From assembly GCA_001724995.1 (NCBI GenBank), contig MEFD01000005.1, forward strand, positions 1 through 41,906: a stretch of 41,906 bases of DNA. Reading direction: 5' to 3'. The notes beneath the pieces are model-generated. The model was not told where the DNA came from, made no database searches, and saw only the letters and a program-made list of their open reading frames with translations. Position numbers and translations under genes: made by a program. The DNA is from Rubrivivax sp. SCN 71-131. Its GTDB lineage: Bacteria; Pseudomonadota; Gammaproteobacteria; Burkholderiales; Burkholderiaceae_C. Shown here piece by piece: positions 34,716 through 41,906 of the stretch (position 1 is its first letter; every line of letters begins with the position of its first letter).

Positions 34716-35210
34716 TCAGCGGGTGCCGATCTCCCGCACTTCACGCTGCAGGGCCAGCCGGTCGAGCGAGGCCAGCGGCAGGGCCAGCATCAGGTCGATG
34801 CGGCGCTTCAACATGGTCGCTACGTTCCAGAAGGCCTTGGCGCGCTGCTCGTCGTCACCCCCTGCGGCCGACGGATCGGGCACGCCCCAGTACGCGGTCA
34901 TGGGCTGACCTGGCCAAACCGGGCACACCTCGCCGGCGGCGTTGTCGCAGACGGTGAAGACGAAGTCCATCTGCGGCGCGTCGGCCGTGGCGAACTCGCC
35001 CCAGCTCTTGCTGCGGTAGCCCTCGATGGGCAGGCGCAGCTTGGCCAGCGTTTCGAGCGCAAGCGGGTGCACCTCGCCCCGCGGCTGGCTTCCGGCCGAG
35101 TAGGCGACGAATCCGCCGCGCCCGGCGCTGTTCAGCAGACCCTCGGCCATGATCGAGCGCGCCGAGTTGTGCGTGCAAATGAAGAGAACGTTGTAGACCT
35201 TGTCGCTCAT
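34716..35210 (-). CDS. arsC: ArsC arsenate reductase, thioredoxin-coupled (LMW-phosphatase) type
   Basis: A 164-residue ArsC of the low-molecular-weight phosphotyrosine phosphatase fold. The P-loop is CTHNSARS (Cys12, Arg18), and the relay cysteines are Cys88 and Cys96 ([15 protein letters not shown]). It differs in fold and electron donor from the second ArsC at 33205, so the operon carries two unrelated arsenate reductases. It begins 48 bp after arsR. Confidence 0.94.
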   Translation of the reverse strand: MSDKVYNVLFICTHNSARSIMAEGLLNSAGRGGFVAYSAGSQPRGEVHPLALETLAKLRLPIEGYRSKSWGEFATADAPQMDFVFTVCDNAAGEVCPVWPGQPMTAYWGVPDPSAAGGDDEQRAKAFWNVATMLKRRIDLMLALPLASLDRLALQREVREIGTR

Positions 35211-35258
35211 GGGTGGGTCCGTCGGTGTTGTGGTGTGTGATCAGGGGCGTCGTACGGG

Positions 35259-35585
35259 TCAGCAGTCTTTGCAGGCCGCGGCCGGCACCACTTCGCAGGG
35301 CTCACCGCCGCAGCAGTGCGCAGCGAGATAGGCCAGCAGCGCGTTCATGTGAGCCAGCTCGGGTCTGTAGATCAGATGGCGACCATCGCGCTGCTGCGAA
35401 ACGAGACCCGCGTGCATCAACTCCTTCAGGTGGAACGACAGCGTCGACGCACTCACGTCCAGCGTGGCCGCCAACACGCCCGGCGTGAGGCCCTGCGGCC
35501 CGGCGCCCACGAGAGCTCGGAAGACCCGCAGACGCATGCCCTGGGCCAGGGCAGACAGTGCAGAGACAGCGCTCTTTTCATCCAT
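35259..35585 (-). CDS. arsR: ArsR-family arsenic repressor (copy 2)
   Basis: A 108-residue winged-helix repressor with the recognition helix in LDVSASTLSFHLKELMHAGLV. The cysteines are all C-terminal (C91, C92, C97, C105, C108), the Acidithiobacillus-type As(III) site rather than the CVC site. It lies inside the operon, 12 bp after arsJ, not at its head, so it presumably acts back on the promoter upstream of gapdh. Confidence 0.93.
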   Translation of the reverse strand: MDEKSAVSALSALAQGMRLRVFRALVGAGPQGLTPGVLAATLDVSASTLSFHLKELMHAGLVSQQRDGRHLIYRPELAHMNALLAYLAAHCCGGEPCEVVPAAACKDC

Positions 35586-35597
35586 GGTCTGTCTCCT

Positions 35598-36830
35598 TCA
35601 GTGGGCAGGCGACGTGCTCGCAAGGCTGCGTTGCACCGGCAGGCTCAAGGTCACGATCCAGCAGATGGCCAGCATCGCACCCGACCCGGCCAAGGCGCCG
35701 ATCAGACCGAACTGCTGGTACAGAAGGCCCGACATCAGAGTGCCGAAGAAGCGCCCCAGTGCGTTGGCGGCGTAGTAGAAGCCCACGTCCTCGGCCGCCT
35801 TCTCGCTGCCGGCGTATGCCAGGATCAGGTAGCTGTGCACCGACGAGTTCACGGCAAAGGCCACGCCGAACACGGCCAGGCCGCCCACTACGACCCACTC
35901 GAGGTGTGGCACCTGCGCCAGCACCAGGCCGGCCAGCACCATTGGCACCAGGGCCAGCGCCGCCGACCATGCACGCGCGGCCGGCACCTCGCTGCTCAGG
36001 CCGTCATCGCTGCGCCGCACGATGTTGGGCGCCAGACCTTGGACGACGCCATAACCGATGGTCCACAGCGCCAGGAAGCCACCCACCATCGTGAAGGTCC
36101 AGCCGGCCGAATACAAGAACACCGGCACGCCGACGACGAACCACACGTCGCGCGCGCCGAACAGCATCACGCGCGCTGCGGCGAGCAGGTTGATGCCGCG
36201 GTTCTTGGCGAACAGTTCCTTCGCCGACTTCGACGCCTTGGCCTTGCCCATCAGCGGCGGCACGAACGCGAGCACGCCTGCCAGCACCATGGCGAGCAGC
36301 CCCGCCATGGCCCACAGCGAGTGCTGGAAGCCCAGCACCTGGAGCAAGAGGCCGCCGAGGAAGAAGCCCACGCCCTTCATCGCGTTCTTGCTGCCGGTGA
36401 AGAAAGCCACCCACTTGAAGAGCTGCCCCGATGCGCTGCCCGCAGTGAGCTTGATGGCCGACTTGCTGGCGGTCTTGGTGAGGTCCTTGGCGACGCCACA
36501 GACCCCCTGCGCCAGCACGACCCAGGCCACCGACATCACCACCGTCCAGCTGGGCGACAAGGCCGACAGCAGCAGGAAGCCGGTGATCTGGGTGGCGAGC
36601 CCCACCACCAGCATGCGCTGGATGCCATAGCGCGTGGCCAGCCAGCCGCCCACCAGGTTGGCCACCACGCCCATCGCCTCGTACAGCAGGAACAGGAAGG
36701 CCAGCGTGAACGGCGAATAGCCCAGCCGGTAGAAGTGCAGCAGCACCAGCATGCGCAGCGCACCGTCGCTGAGGGTGAAGCCCCAGTAGGCCGCCGTGAC
36801 GATGGCGTAGTTGCGGGTGCCGGTGTTCAT
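35598..36830 (-). CDS. arsJ: ArsJ MFS exporter of 1-arseno-3-phosphoglycerate
   Basis: A 410-residue major facilitator protein with about 12 segments. It starts NYAIVTAAYWGFTLSDGALRMLVLLHFYRLGYSPF, typical of ArsJ. It exports 1-arseno-3-phosphoglycerate, which breaks down outside to arsenate. It lies 16 bp after gapdh, the invariant partner that makes its substrate, and before arsR. It is distinct from the MFS transporter at 3004-4212. Confidence 0.94.
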   Translation of the reverse strand: MNTGTRNYAIVTAAYWGFTLSDGALRMLVLLHFYRLGYSPFTLAFLFLLYEAMGVVANLVGGWLATRYGIQRMLVVGLATQITGFLLLSALSPSWTVVMSVAWVVLAQGVCGVAKDLTKTASKSAIKLTAGSASGQLFKWVAFFTGSKNAMKGVGFFLGGLLLQVLGFQHSLWAMAGLLAMVLAGVLAFVPPLMGKAKASKSAKELFAKNRGINLLAAARVMLFGARDVWFVVGVPVFLYSAGWTFTMVGGFLALWTIGYGVVQGLAPNIVRRSDDGLSSEVPAARAWSAALALVPMVLAGLVLAQVPHLEWVVVGGLAVFGVAFAVNSSVHSYLILAYAGSEKAAEDVGFYYAANALGRFFGTLMSGLLYQQFGLIGALAGSGAMLAICWIVTLSLPVQRSLASTSPAH

Positions 36831-36846
36831 GGAGTGGCGACGGCCG

Positions 36847-37890
36847 TCAGATGCCTTGGGCTTTCATGTGGCAGGCCAGGTCGACCATGCGACAGGCGTA
36901 GCCCATCTCGTTGTCGTACCAGGCGTAGACCTTCAGCAGCGTGCCGTCGGTGACCATGGTGGACAGCGCGTCCACGATGCTGCTGCGCGTGTCGCGGGCG
37001 TAATCGGCGCTGACCAGCGGGCGTTCCTCGTAGCCCAGGATGCCGGCCAGCGCACCCTTCGCGGCTTCCGCGAACAAACGGTTCACTTCCTCGGCGGTGG
37101 TCTCGCGCTTCAGCTCGAACACGCAGTCGGTCAGCGACGCGTTCAGCACAGGCGCGCGCACCGCATGGCCGTTGAGCTTGCCTTTCAACTCCGGGTAGAT
37201 CAGCGCGATGGCGGTGGCGCTGCCGGTGGTGGTGGGCGCCAGGCTCAGCATCGCGCTGCGCGCGCGGCGCAGGTCCTTGTGCGGCGCGTCGACCACCAGG
37301 TTGGTGTTGGTCGGGTCGTGGATTGTCGTGATCTGGCCATGGCGGATGCCGATGGCCTCGTGCACGACCTTCACCACCGGGGCCAGGCAGTTGGTGGTGC
37401 AGCTCGCGGCTGTGACGATGCGGTGCTGCCCGGGCTGGTACAGGTGCTCGTTGACGCCGACGACGATGTTCAGCACACCGCCCGTCTTCACGGGCGCGGC
37501 CACGATCACGCGCTTCGCGCCGCGGTCGAGGTGGCCCTGCAGGGTTTCGGGTGTCAGGAACTTGCCGGTGCACTCCAGCACCACGTCCACGCCCAGGTCG
37601 CCCCATGGGATCTCGGCCGCCGTGGCGTGCGACGAGAAGCCCAGCCGGCGATCGCCGATGCGCACCGCCGCCTCGCCCTCGGCGGCGATGTCGGCGCGCC
37701 AGCGCCCCTGCACGCTGTCGAACTGCAGCAGGTGCGCGGTGGCCGCGGCACCGCCCTTGAGTTCGTTGAGATGCACCACCTCGAGCCGGTTGACCGCGCG
37801 CGGGTCGTTCGCCGGGCGTTCGGCCGCTCCCATCGCTGCCCGCAGCGCCAGGCGCCCGATGCGCCCCATGCCATTGATGCCAACCTTCAT
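36847..37890 (-). CDS. Glyceraldehyde-3-phosphate dehydrogenase of the ArsJ pathway
   Basis: A 347-residue GAPDH. NAD-binding [10 protein letters not shown] is at the start, the catalytic Cys164 is in [11 protein letters not shown], and His191 is in [10 protein letters not shown]. It uses arsenate in place of phosphate to form 1-arseno-3-phosphoglycerate, which ArsJ exports. Residues 20-35 carry a short insertion-like segment ([13 protein letters not shown]). It is the first gene of the ars operon; ATG 37890 has GAGGG upstream. Confidence 0.94.
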   Translation of the reverse strand: MKVGINGMGRIGRLALRAAMGAAERPANDPRAVNRLEVVHLNELKGGAAATAHLLQFDSVQGRWRADIAAEGEAAVRIGDRRLGFSSHATAAEIPWGDLGVDVVLECTGKFLTPETLQGHLDRGAKRVIVAAPVKTGGVLNIVVGVNEHLYQPGQHRIVTAASCTTNCLAPVVKVVHEAIGIRHGQITTIHDPTNTNLVVDAPHKDLRRARSAMLSLAPTTTGSATAIALIYPELKGKLNGHAVRAPVLNASLTDCVFELKRETTAEEVNRLFAEAAKGALAGILGYEERPLVSADYARDTRSSIVDALSTMVTDGTLLKVYAWYDNEMGYACRMVDLACHMKAQGI

Positions 37891-38237
37891 GCAGATACCC
37901 TCGACAAACCGTTTGTACGACAGTTCAATGATTATAGAACTATATCCCCGCAAGATGACGGCTCCGTGACACGATCCCGACCGCCGCAGAGCGCTGCTGC
38001 TGCGCGAACACATGGCCGACACGCCGTCCCGGTCGGGGCCGCAGGCCGGGCACCGCACGATCGCGACACGCTCCGAAGCACCGTGGCGCGCCAGCAGGTC
38101 CGGCTGCACACTCCAGCCGCCGCCTCTGGAGTCGGTACCGGCAGCGCGAGGCCAACGACGACGCCGCGGCCATGCGCCACCTTCCTGGCGCCGGCCCCAT
38201 GACGGATGCCGCGCGATCGGCGTTGGACAATGCCGGC
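37891..38237. other. Divergent intergenic region between gapdh and the GNAT gene
   Basis: About 350 bases. The left 50 bp hold the ars operon promoter. The rest has no clear promoter or gene; in-frame upstream ATGs of the GNAT gene lie at 38172 and 38199, so part of it may be coding. Confidence 0.4.
37904..37941 (-). promoter_or_regulatory. Promoter/operator of the gapdh-arsJ-ars operon
   Basis: AGTTC and GAACT form a 5-bp inverted repeat at 37922-37941 (10-nt centre), the centre containing, read leftwards, a perfect -10 box TATAAT (37936-37931). A second palindrome, ACAAAC-C-GTTTGT (37904-37916), lies in the leader, about 14-26 nt before the gapdh start. The -35 is poor. The first dyad is a good ArsR-site candidate; the second is unassigned. 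Confidence 0.6.
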
Positions 38238-38678
38238 ATGCCAACGACATGGAACACACGGCCGGTTCGCGTCGACGATGCCGCCGTCATCGCTCGCCAT
38301 CGCTACTTCGACGACGGCAGCAAGGAAGACCTGGCCGCCTACGAGCGCTGGGTCGCGGTACGAATTGAGCGAGGAACCTACAGCGGCATGCTGGCCGAGG
38401 CCGATGGGGTCGTGATCGCCGGCGCAGGCGCTGTGCTGCTCGACTGGGGACCCACCCGCGGTGAGCCCTCCGGCCTGCGCGGTCGCCTGGTCAACGTCTA
38501 CACCGACCCGGCGTGGCGCCGACAGGGCGTCGCACGCAACCTGGTCCAGGAAGTCATGCGACGCTGCCAGAAACGAGAGGTCCAGGTCTTCAACCTCGCG
38601 GCGACCGACGACAGCGCGCCGTTGTATCGGTCGATCGGATTCGTGCCGTATGCGACCGAGATGATCCTGCGCCCTTGA
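38238..38678 (+). CDS. GNAT-family N-acetyltransferase
   Basis: A 146-residue GNAT protein. [25 protein letters not shown] is the acetyl-CoA-binding segment (R-x-x-G-x-A), and [18 protein letters not shown] the family C-terminal end. The start is chosen where the fold begins ([15 protein letters not shown]); ATGs at 38199 and 38172 would add an unstructured N-terminus. It lies divergent from the ars operon. It is not clearly ArsN1 or ArsN2 by sequence, so the substrate is unknown. Confidence 0.75.
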   Translation: MPTTWNTRPVRVDDAAVIARHRYFDDGSKEDLAAYERWVAVRIERGTYSGMLAEADGVVIAGAGAVLLDWGPTRGEPSGLRGRLVNVYTDPAWRRQGVARNLVQEVMRRCQKREVQVFNLAATDDSAPLYRSIGFVPYATEMILRP

Positions 38679-39492
38679 GCGCCTGCATGCACAGCATCCC
38701 TTCCCGGCCGACGATCCCGGATATCGAACAAGTCAGCGCGCGCCCGGCCTCAGACCCGATCGAGAGCCCTGATGCGTCCCGGACGCTGCAGCCGCTTCCT
38801 GGCTGGCCAGGGTCATCGGAAGATGGAAGGAACACGATCCCGGGCAGTTTCGATGGAGTCGCTGTGCGAACGGCCGCCGCATGCCTGGCGGCCTCGCCGT
38901 CCGGCGGCACGCCGGTCCTCTGATCGGCACGGCCGGCAGCCTGTGCACCTGCCCGCCCAAGCGCCGCCAGTTCCGCACGATTGAGCGGGCACTTTCTGGA
39001 CGGGGTTCCAGCCCCGTTGCCGACCGAATTGCCCCGTCCCATACTGGCCCGGCTTCCTGCGGACATCGCGTCTGCTCAGCCTTCATCGGTGGCTCCGGTC
39101 GCCCTGAAGTCCAGCCCAGCTGGCGTCGCAGTCGTTACCTGCCTCGTGTCCCGTCCGGCACCTCCGTGTGCCGGGCCGATTTCGATCCATCCGGATCCGA
39201 AACCCGGAACCGGCCATGACCCTGCGTCTTGGCCCCTCCTCGCACGCGCCGACCACGACCTTCGCGTCGTGACGCGCCCTGCGCTCACCAGCCCGGCCTG
39301 ATCTCGATCGGAAGCCTGGCCTGACGCACGCATCTGCCCTGGCCGCGTCCTCTCGGACGCGGACCTCTGCAGCTCGCGCACGCACTTGTGCGCGACGAAG
39401 CGCCTTGCCTTCCCGGCACGGCATCCCAGACGGGGAACCCCAGTTCCCCGCCAGGGATGGGCGTTCCCCTTCACCCCTGAAGGAGAACCCCC
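38679..39492. other. Hairpin-rich 800-bp stretch without a convincing gene
   Basis: No ORF here has a ribosome-binding site plus recognisable protein features. Perfect short stems are frequent: 38901-38915 (6 bp), 39000-39017 (6 bp), 39155-39174 (7 bp), 39254-39271 (6 bp), 39343-39362 (8 bp), 39374-39395 (8 bp), 39431-39450 (8 bp), plus 39180-39202 (9 bp with one bulge). It ends in the leader of the small gene at 39493. It could encode a structured RNA or be a single-stranded-DNA processing region of a mobile element. Confidence 0.5.
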
Positions 39493-39696
39493 ATGAGTTC
39501 TGTTCCCTGGAACCGCACTGTTGCGCCGGTGTGCGCACTGCTGGGTGGTACCGGGCTTGCCCGTGTGCCCACCCGGCGGCCTGTCGTCCTTCCGGCGCTG
39601 CTCCGGGTCCGGACCTGCACGCCCCCTGCGTCCATCCGCATGGTGTGCGAGGCCCCGGCCCCGCTGGCGTCTGCGCCCTGCTCGACGGTGTGCTGA
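39493..39696 (+). CDS. Small unknown ORF, possible leader peptide
   Basis: A 67-residue ORF with a strong AAGGAG upstream of ATG. Its sequence (Arg/Pro/Ala-rich, four Cys) matches nothing I recognise. It ends 2 bp before the next ATG (TGTGCTGACCATG), which itself has no ribosome-binding site, so translation of this ORF may be needed to start the next. Real translation is plausible; function unknown. Confidence 0.4.
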   Translation: MSSVPWNRTVAPVCALLGGTGLARVPTRRPVVLPALLRVRTCTPPASIRMVCEAPAPLASAPCSTVC

Positions 39697-39698
39697 CC

Positions 39699-39911
39699 AT
39701 GACGGCCGACACCTACCGCAGGCGCATCGCCTCGACAGCCATCGTGCTGGCCCGGGAGGATCCCCTCCTGGTCAAGGAAGTCATCGCCCGGCTCCGCGCC
39801 TCGGGCGAGATCGCGGCCGACGACCTGGTCTATCTGGACCGGATCGCCGACCGCTGGATCGGCATCGCCGAGGGCCTGCGCCAAGGCGCCGCTCGCGTGC
39901 TCACGACCTGA
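39699..39911 (+). CDS. Small unknown protein, 70 residues
   Basis: A 70-residue, charged, probably helical protein: TYRRRIASTAIVLAREDPLL, then VKEVIARLRASGEIAADDLVYLDRIADRWIGIAEGL. Base composition by codon position looks coding. It has no membrane segment. It begins 2 bp after the preceding small ORF and is likely coupled to it. Not recognised; it resembles the small conserved proteins of integrative elements. Confidence 0.55.
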   Translation: MTADTYRRRIASTAIVLAREDPLLVKEVIARLRASGEIAADDLVYLDRIADRWIGIAEGLRQGAARVLTT

Positions 39912-40137
39912 TGGTCGCGGGCATCGAGTGGTCGGTCGCGGCCCCGCCGTCGGCTCGAATTCGTGCCGATCGAGTCCTCGGGTTTCGGGGATGGTGAACC
40001 GACCGCCAGCGATGGCATCGGGACGCCATCACCCGACACCCCGTTTGCTCCGGCTTTCAGCAGTCCTCGCCATCCACCCTCCGGGAGTCACCGTCTCCCG
40101 TCGGGGCCGGGGTTCCCTCGCCTTCTTGGAGAACCCC

Positions 40138-40770
40138 ATGAGTCATGCTTTCCCAGACAGATCCTTCCAGAGCCCGTCACCACGGCGCAGCACCATCGAC
40201 ATCGAGGAGCAGCGCGCCTGGGTCGGCTTCTACAGACGCGTCGGCCGTGACGTCGCCCTCGCCACCGAGGTGATGACGCAACTCGACGGCGACGCCGAGA
40301 TGAAGCGGCGGCACCTGGCGCTGTACCTGTCCTGCAAGCAGTCGCTGCGCGTCCACAAGGCGCGCCAGGCGCGCGACAAGCGCATCGGTCAGTGGCTGCA
40401 CCTGCTGGTCCAGTGGACGCTGCAGCGACCCGCAGCCTTCATCGGCGGCGTCATGCAGAAGGCGTACCACCGCACTGCGGACGTCCTCGACGAGGCCATT
40501 GCAGCCGCACCGCCAGCCTCGCCAGCGACACCGAAGCGGGGCGCGCGCCCAGCCTCTGGCCGTGACGCCGCCAGCAGGACCGAGCCGGCCGCCGCACAGG
40601 TTCGTCAGCTGCTGGGCGATGCCGAGTTCGCCGACGCGCACGCCCGCTTCCAGTACCAGGCCGGCATGTCCCCGGCGTCGCCGGTCAGTGGCTCCGAAGG
40701 CGGCTCCGAGCGTGCCCCGGAACCTCCCGTCGACGGCCCCGCACCCGCCGTGCAGATCAGCCGGCGCTGA
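40138..40770 (+). CDS. Unknown protein, 210 residues
   Basis: Starts at ATG 40138 with TTGGAG upstream. The N-terminal half is helical and charged (IDIEEQRAWVGFYRRVGRDVALATEVMTQLDGDAEM, then KRRHLALYLSCKQSLRVHKARQARDK), with a Trp/Leu-rich stretch (WLHLLVQWTL). The C-terminal part is Ala/Pro/Ser-rich and probably disordered. No family recognised. It follows a 226-bp gap whose last 30 bp can fold with the ribosome-binding site in a loop. Confidence 0.65.
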   Translation: MSHAFPDRSFQSPSPRRSTIDIEEQRAWVGFYRRVGRDVALATEVMTQLDGDAEMKRRHLALYLSCKQSLRVHKARQARDKRIGQWLHLLVQWTLQRPAAFIGGVMQKAYHRTADVLDEAIAAAPPASPATPKRGARPASGRDAASRTEPAAAQVRQLLGDAEFADAHARFQYQAGMSPASPVSGSEGGSERAPEPPVDGPAPAVQISRR

Positions 40771-40780
40771 TCCGAAGACC

Positions 40781-40816
40781 GAACCCCGGCGCAGCCCCAT
40801 CGGCTGCACCGGGTTC
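40781..40816 (+). terminator. Hairpin after the 210-residue gene
   Basis: GAACC...CCGG and GCAGCC pair with GGCTGC and CCGGGTTC (one bulged C and one mismatch) around CCATC. It lies 10 bp after the stop codon. No T-run follows, so it may be a processing or stability stem. Confidence 0.5.
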
Positions 40817-40942
40817 AGTCGCTGACGTGCCTCGGCCAAGGACTGACGTCCAGCGACCTGGGCTGACCGGCCCCCCATCCAACCGCCCGCGGGCCCGTCC
40901 CGCCAGGGCCGGTGCCCGCCCTCCCAACTTCGAGAGTTCCCC

Positions 40943-41614
40943 ATGCGAGACATCACCCTGAATCCCGAGCAACGCCAGTATGTGATCGCCACCGAAGGGG
41001 GCGTGAGCTGCTTCGGCTTCGACAACGCCCGCGACCATGCCCAGCAGATCGCGCAGCGCCTCGATCGTCCCGACCTGATGCCGACCGCCGATGACGCGGC
41101 CAACCTCACCGGATACGAGAAGTACCTTGCTGCCGTGCGTGCCTGGGGCGAGTCCGCCCTGGGCCATGGCACCTACTTCGACCCCGGCACGGACCCTCGC
41201 CTGGCGAGGGTGCTGGAGACCTGCCGCCGGGACGGCCGCAAGGTGCGGCTGGTGCTGGGCGACACCGGCAGCGGCGCGAGCTGGCTCGACGAGTTCGACG
41301 TGGTCGGCACGGTCGGCCGCTCGACCGGCCTGCTGAAGGTGCCCCTGCTCGTCGAGCCGGGCGAGGCGGCCGGCGCGGCCATCCTCTGTGCGCATGTGCT
41401 GGCACTGATGGACTGGGACACCGGCCTGCCCCTGTACCGCCACCCGCGCTGGCAGCCGCCGGAACTGCGCATCCGCGCCAGTGATGACGATGTCCGTCCC
41501 TGGGCCGTGGTGCTGCACGAGCAGCCCGTGGCGAACTTCGACGACATCGGCAAGGCCGGTGCGTACCTCGCGTTCATGCGCGGGGCAAGCGTCGAGCCGC
41601 GCGTGTTCCGCTGA
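40943..41614 (+). CDS. Unknown soluble protein, 223 residues
   Basis: Starts at ATG 40943 after a GAG ribosome-binding site. It has a balanced, globular composition: MRDITLNPEQRQYVIATEGG, GYEKYLAAVRAWGESALG, RKVRLVLGDTGSGASWLDEFDVVGTVGRSTG and WAVVLHEQPVANFDD. GDTGSGASW looks like a nucleotide-type loop but is not a true P-loop (no K). No family recognised; the length and codon use support a real gene. It is followed by a strong terminator. Confidence 0.7.
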   Translation: MRDITLNPEQRQYVIATEGGVSCFGFDNARDHAQQIAQRLDRPDLMPTADDAANLTGYEKYLAAVRAWGESALGHGTYFDPGTDPRLARVLETCRRDGRKVRLVLGDTGSGASWLDEFDVVGTVGRSTGLLKVPLLVEPGEAAGAAILCAHVLALMDWDTGLPLYRHPRWQPPELRIRASDDDVRPWAVVLHEQPVANFDDIGKAGAYLAFMRGASVEPRVFR

Positions 41615-41684
41615 ACCACCCGGTCGAACGTTCGAGGCCCTTCAGACGGCCGGATCCAGATCCACTCCAGCCCGTCACCCCGCA

Positions 41685-41716
41685 CGCCCCCGGTCCAGCA
41701 CCGGGGGCGTTCCTGT
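41685..41716. terminator. Strong bidirectional terminator
   Basis: A perfect 10-bp stem, CGCCCCCGGT (41685-41694) with ACCGGGGGCG (41700-41709), around CCAGC, followed by TTCCTGTTT. It lies between the convergent 223-residue gene and the gene entering from the right, so it can serve both. Confidence 0.8.
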
Positions 41717-41746
41717 TTCCGAGACTGCGAACGGGGCGACGGGCGC

Positions 41747-41906
41747 TCAGCGACCGGTCAGGGACTGCACCTCACGCTCGATCAGCCAGTGCAGGAACCG
41801 GGTGTCATCGGAGTGGCCCCAGTAGTGGGCCTTGCAGCGGCGGACGTAGGCCTGCAGGTCCGCGACGCTGCGGATGGACCCCGGCTCGATGGCGGTGATG
41901 CGGGCC
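41747..41906 (-). CDS. Unknown protein, C-terminal fragment at window edge
   Basis: Reading leftwards from the window end, an open frame of 52 residues ends at TGA (41749-41747): ARITAIEPGSIRSVADLQAY, then VRRCKAHYWGHSDDTRFLHW and LIEREVQSLTGR. Composition looks coding, and a terminator lies just beyond. The start is outside the window. Not recognised. Confidence 0.55.
   Translation of the reverse strand, partial: ARITAIEPGSIRSVADLQAYVRRCKAHYWGHSDDTRFLHWLIEREVQSLTGR

Noticed and set aside
38238..38678. Calling the GNAT gene ArsN1 (arsinothricin acetyltransferase)
   Set aside because: Only generic GNAT motifs are visible; the location beside ars genes is not enough.
39083..39712. 209-residue leftward frame
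   Set aside because: Arg/Gly/Ala-rich shadow without ribosome-binding site, crossing the hairpin region and two rightward small ORFs.
1..41906. CRISPR arrays, tRNA or rRNA genes, complete insertion sequences
   Set aside because: No regular repeat-spacer pattern, no cloverleaf-like or rRNA sequence, and no intact transposase were seen; the only mobility gene is the integrase fragment at the left edge.

Overview
The window is high-GC DNA with the gene content of a metal(loid)-resistance island carried by a mobile element in a betaproteobacterium, most likely Burkholderiales. That placement is an inference from the aioX-aioS-aioR / aioB-aioA arrangement, the Pho-Pst layout and the codon and GC style; no rRNA or other taxonomic marker is present. 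No tRNA, rRNA or CRISPR array was seen.

Left edge (1-3003): the 3' end of a tyrosine recombinase gene, a hairpin and a recombination-site-like dyad, and a large plasmid/ICE-type ParB gene broken by a frameshift. Region 2 (3004-12870): a divergent arsenic/thiol region. Leftwards run arsR, a three-part ArsN2-ArsO-Cys-rich-tail fusion and an MFS transporter. Rightwards run an ECF-like sigma factor, a DUF318/ArsP-type permease, a degenerate metallo-beta-lactamase-fold protein, a mini-thioredoxin, a rhodanese with a CC-rich tail, a lipoprotein thioredoxin, a CcdA-like membrane protein, OsmC and a CDF metal exporter. Region 3 (12932-14653): a mer module (merR-ynfA and merT-merP-GDCCVxC protein) with a textbook 19-bp-spacer mer promoter but no merA.

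Region 4 (14683-22315): arsenite oxidase aioBA behind a sigma-54 promoter, its sensor/activator set aioX-aioS-aioR, and a nitroreductase. Region 5 (22365-32515): a complete phosphate unit (phoX, an atypical PhoB-like regulator, pstSCAB, phoU, phoB, phoR) with three PHO-box-like sites. Region 6 (32496-37890): a seven-gene leftward ars operon (gapdh-arsJ-arsR-arsC(Trx type)-acr3-arsC(Grx type)-arsH) behind one promoter/operator. Right edge (38238-41906): a GNAT acetyltransferase, an 800-bp non-coding stretch rich in perfect hairpins, and unrecognised accessory genes typical of mobile-element cargo.

How it fits together (inference): arsenite is oxidised in the periplasm by AioBA when AioX/S/R sense it. 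The arsenate produced competes with phosphate, so the island carries its own high-affinity Pst system, PhoX and PhoBR. Arsenate that enters is either reduced (two unrelated ArsC types) and exported as arsenite by Acr3, or converted by GAPDH to 1-arseno-3-phosphoglycerate and exported by ArsJ. ArsH, the ArsN2-ArsO fusion and the DUF318 permease suggest additional handling of organic or thiol-bound arsenic. The least described parts are the fusion with its MFS partner, the sigma-factor/thiol-redox operon, and the hairpin-rich region near the right edge.
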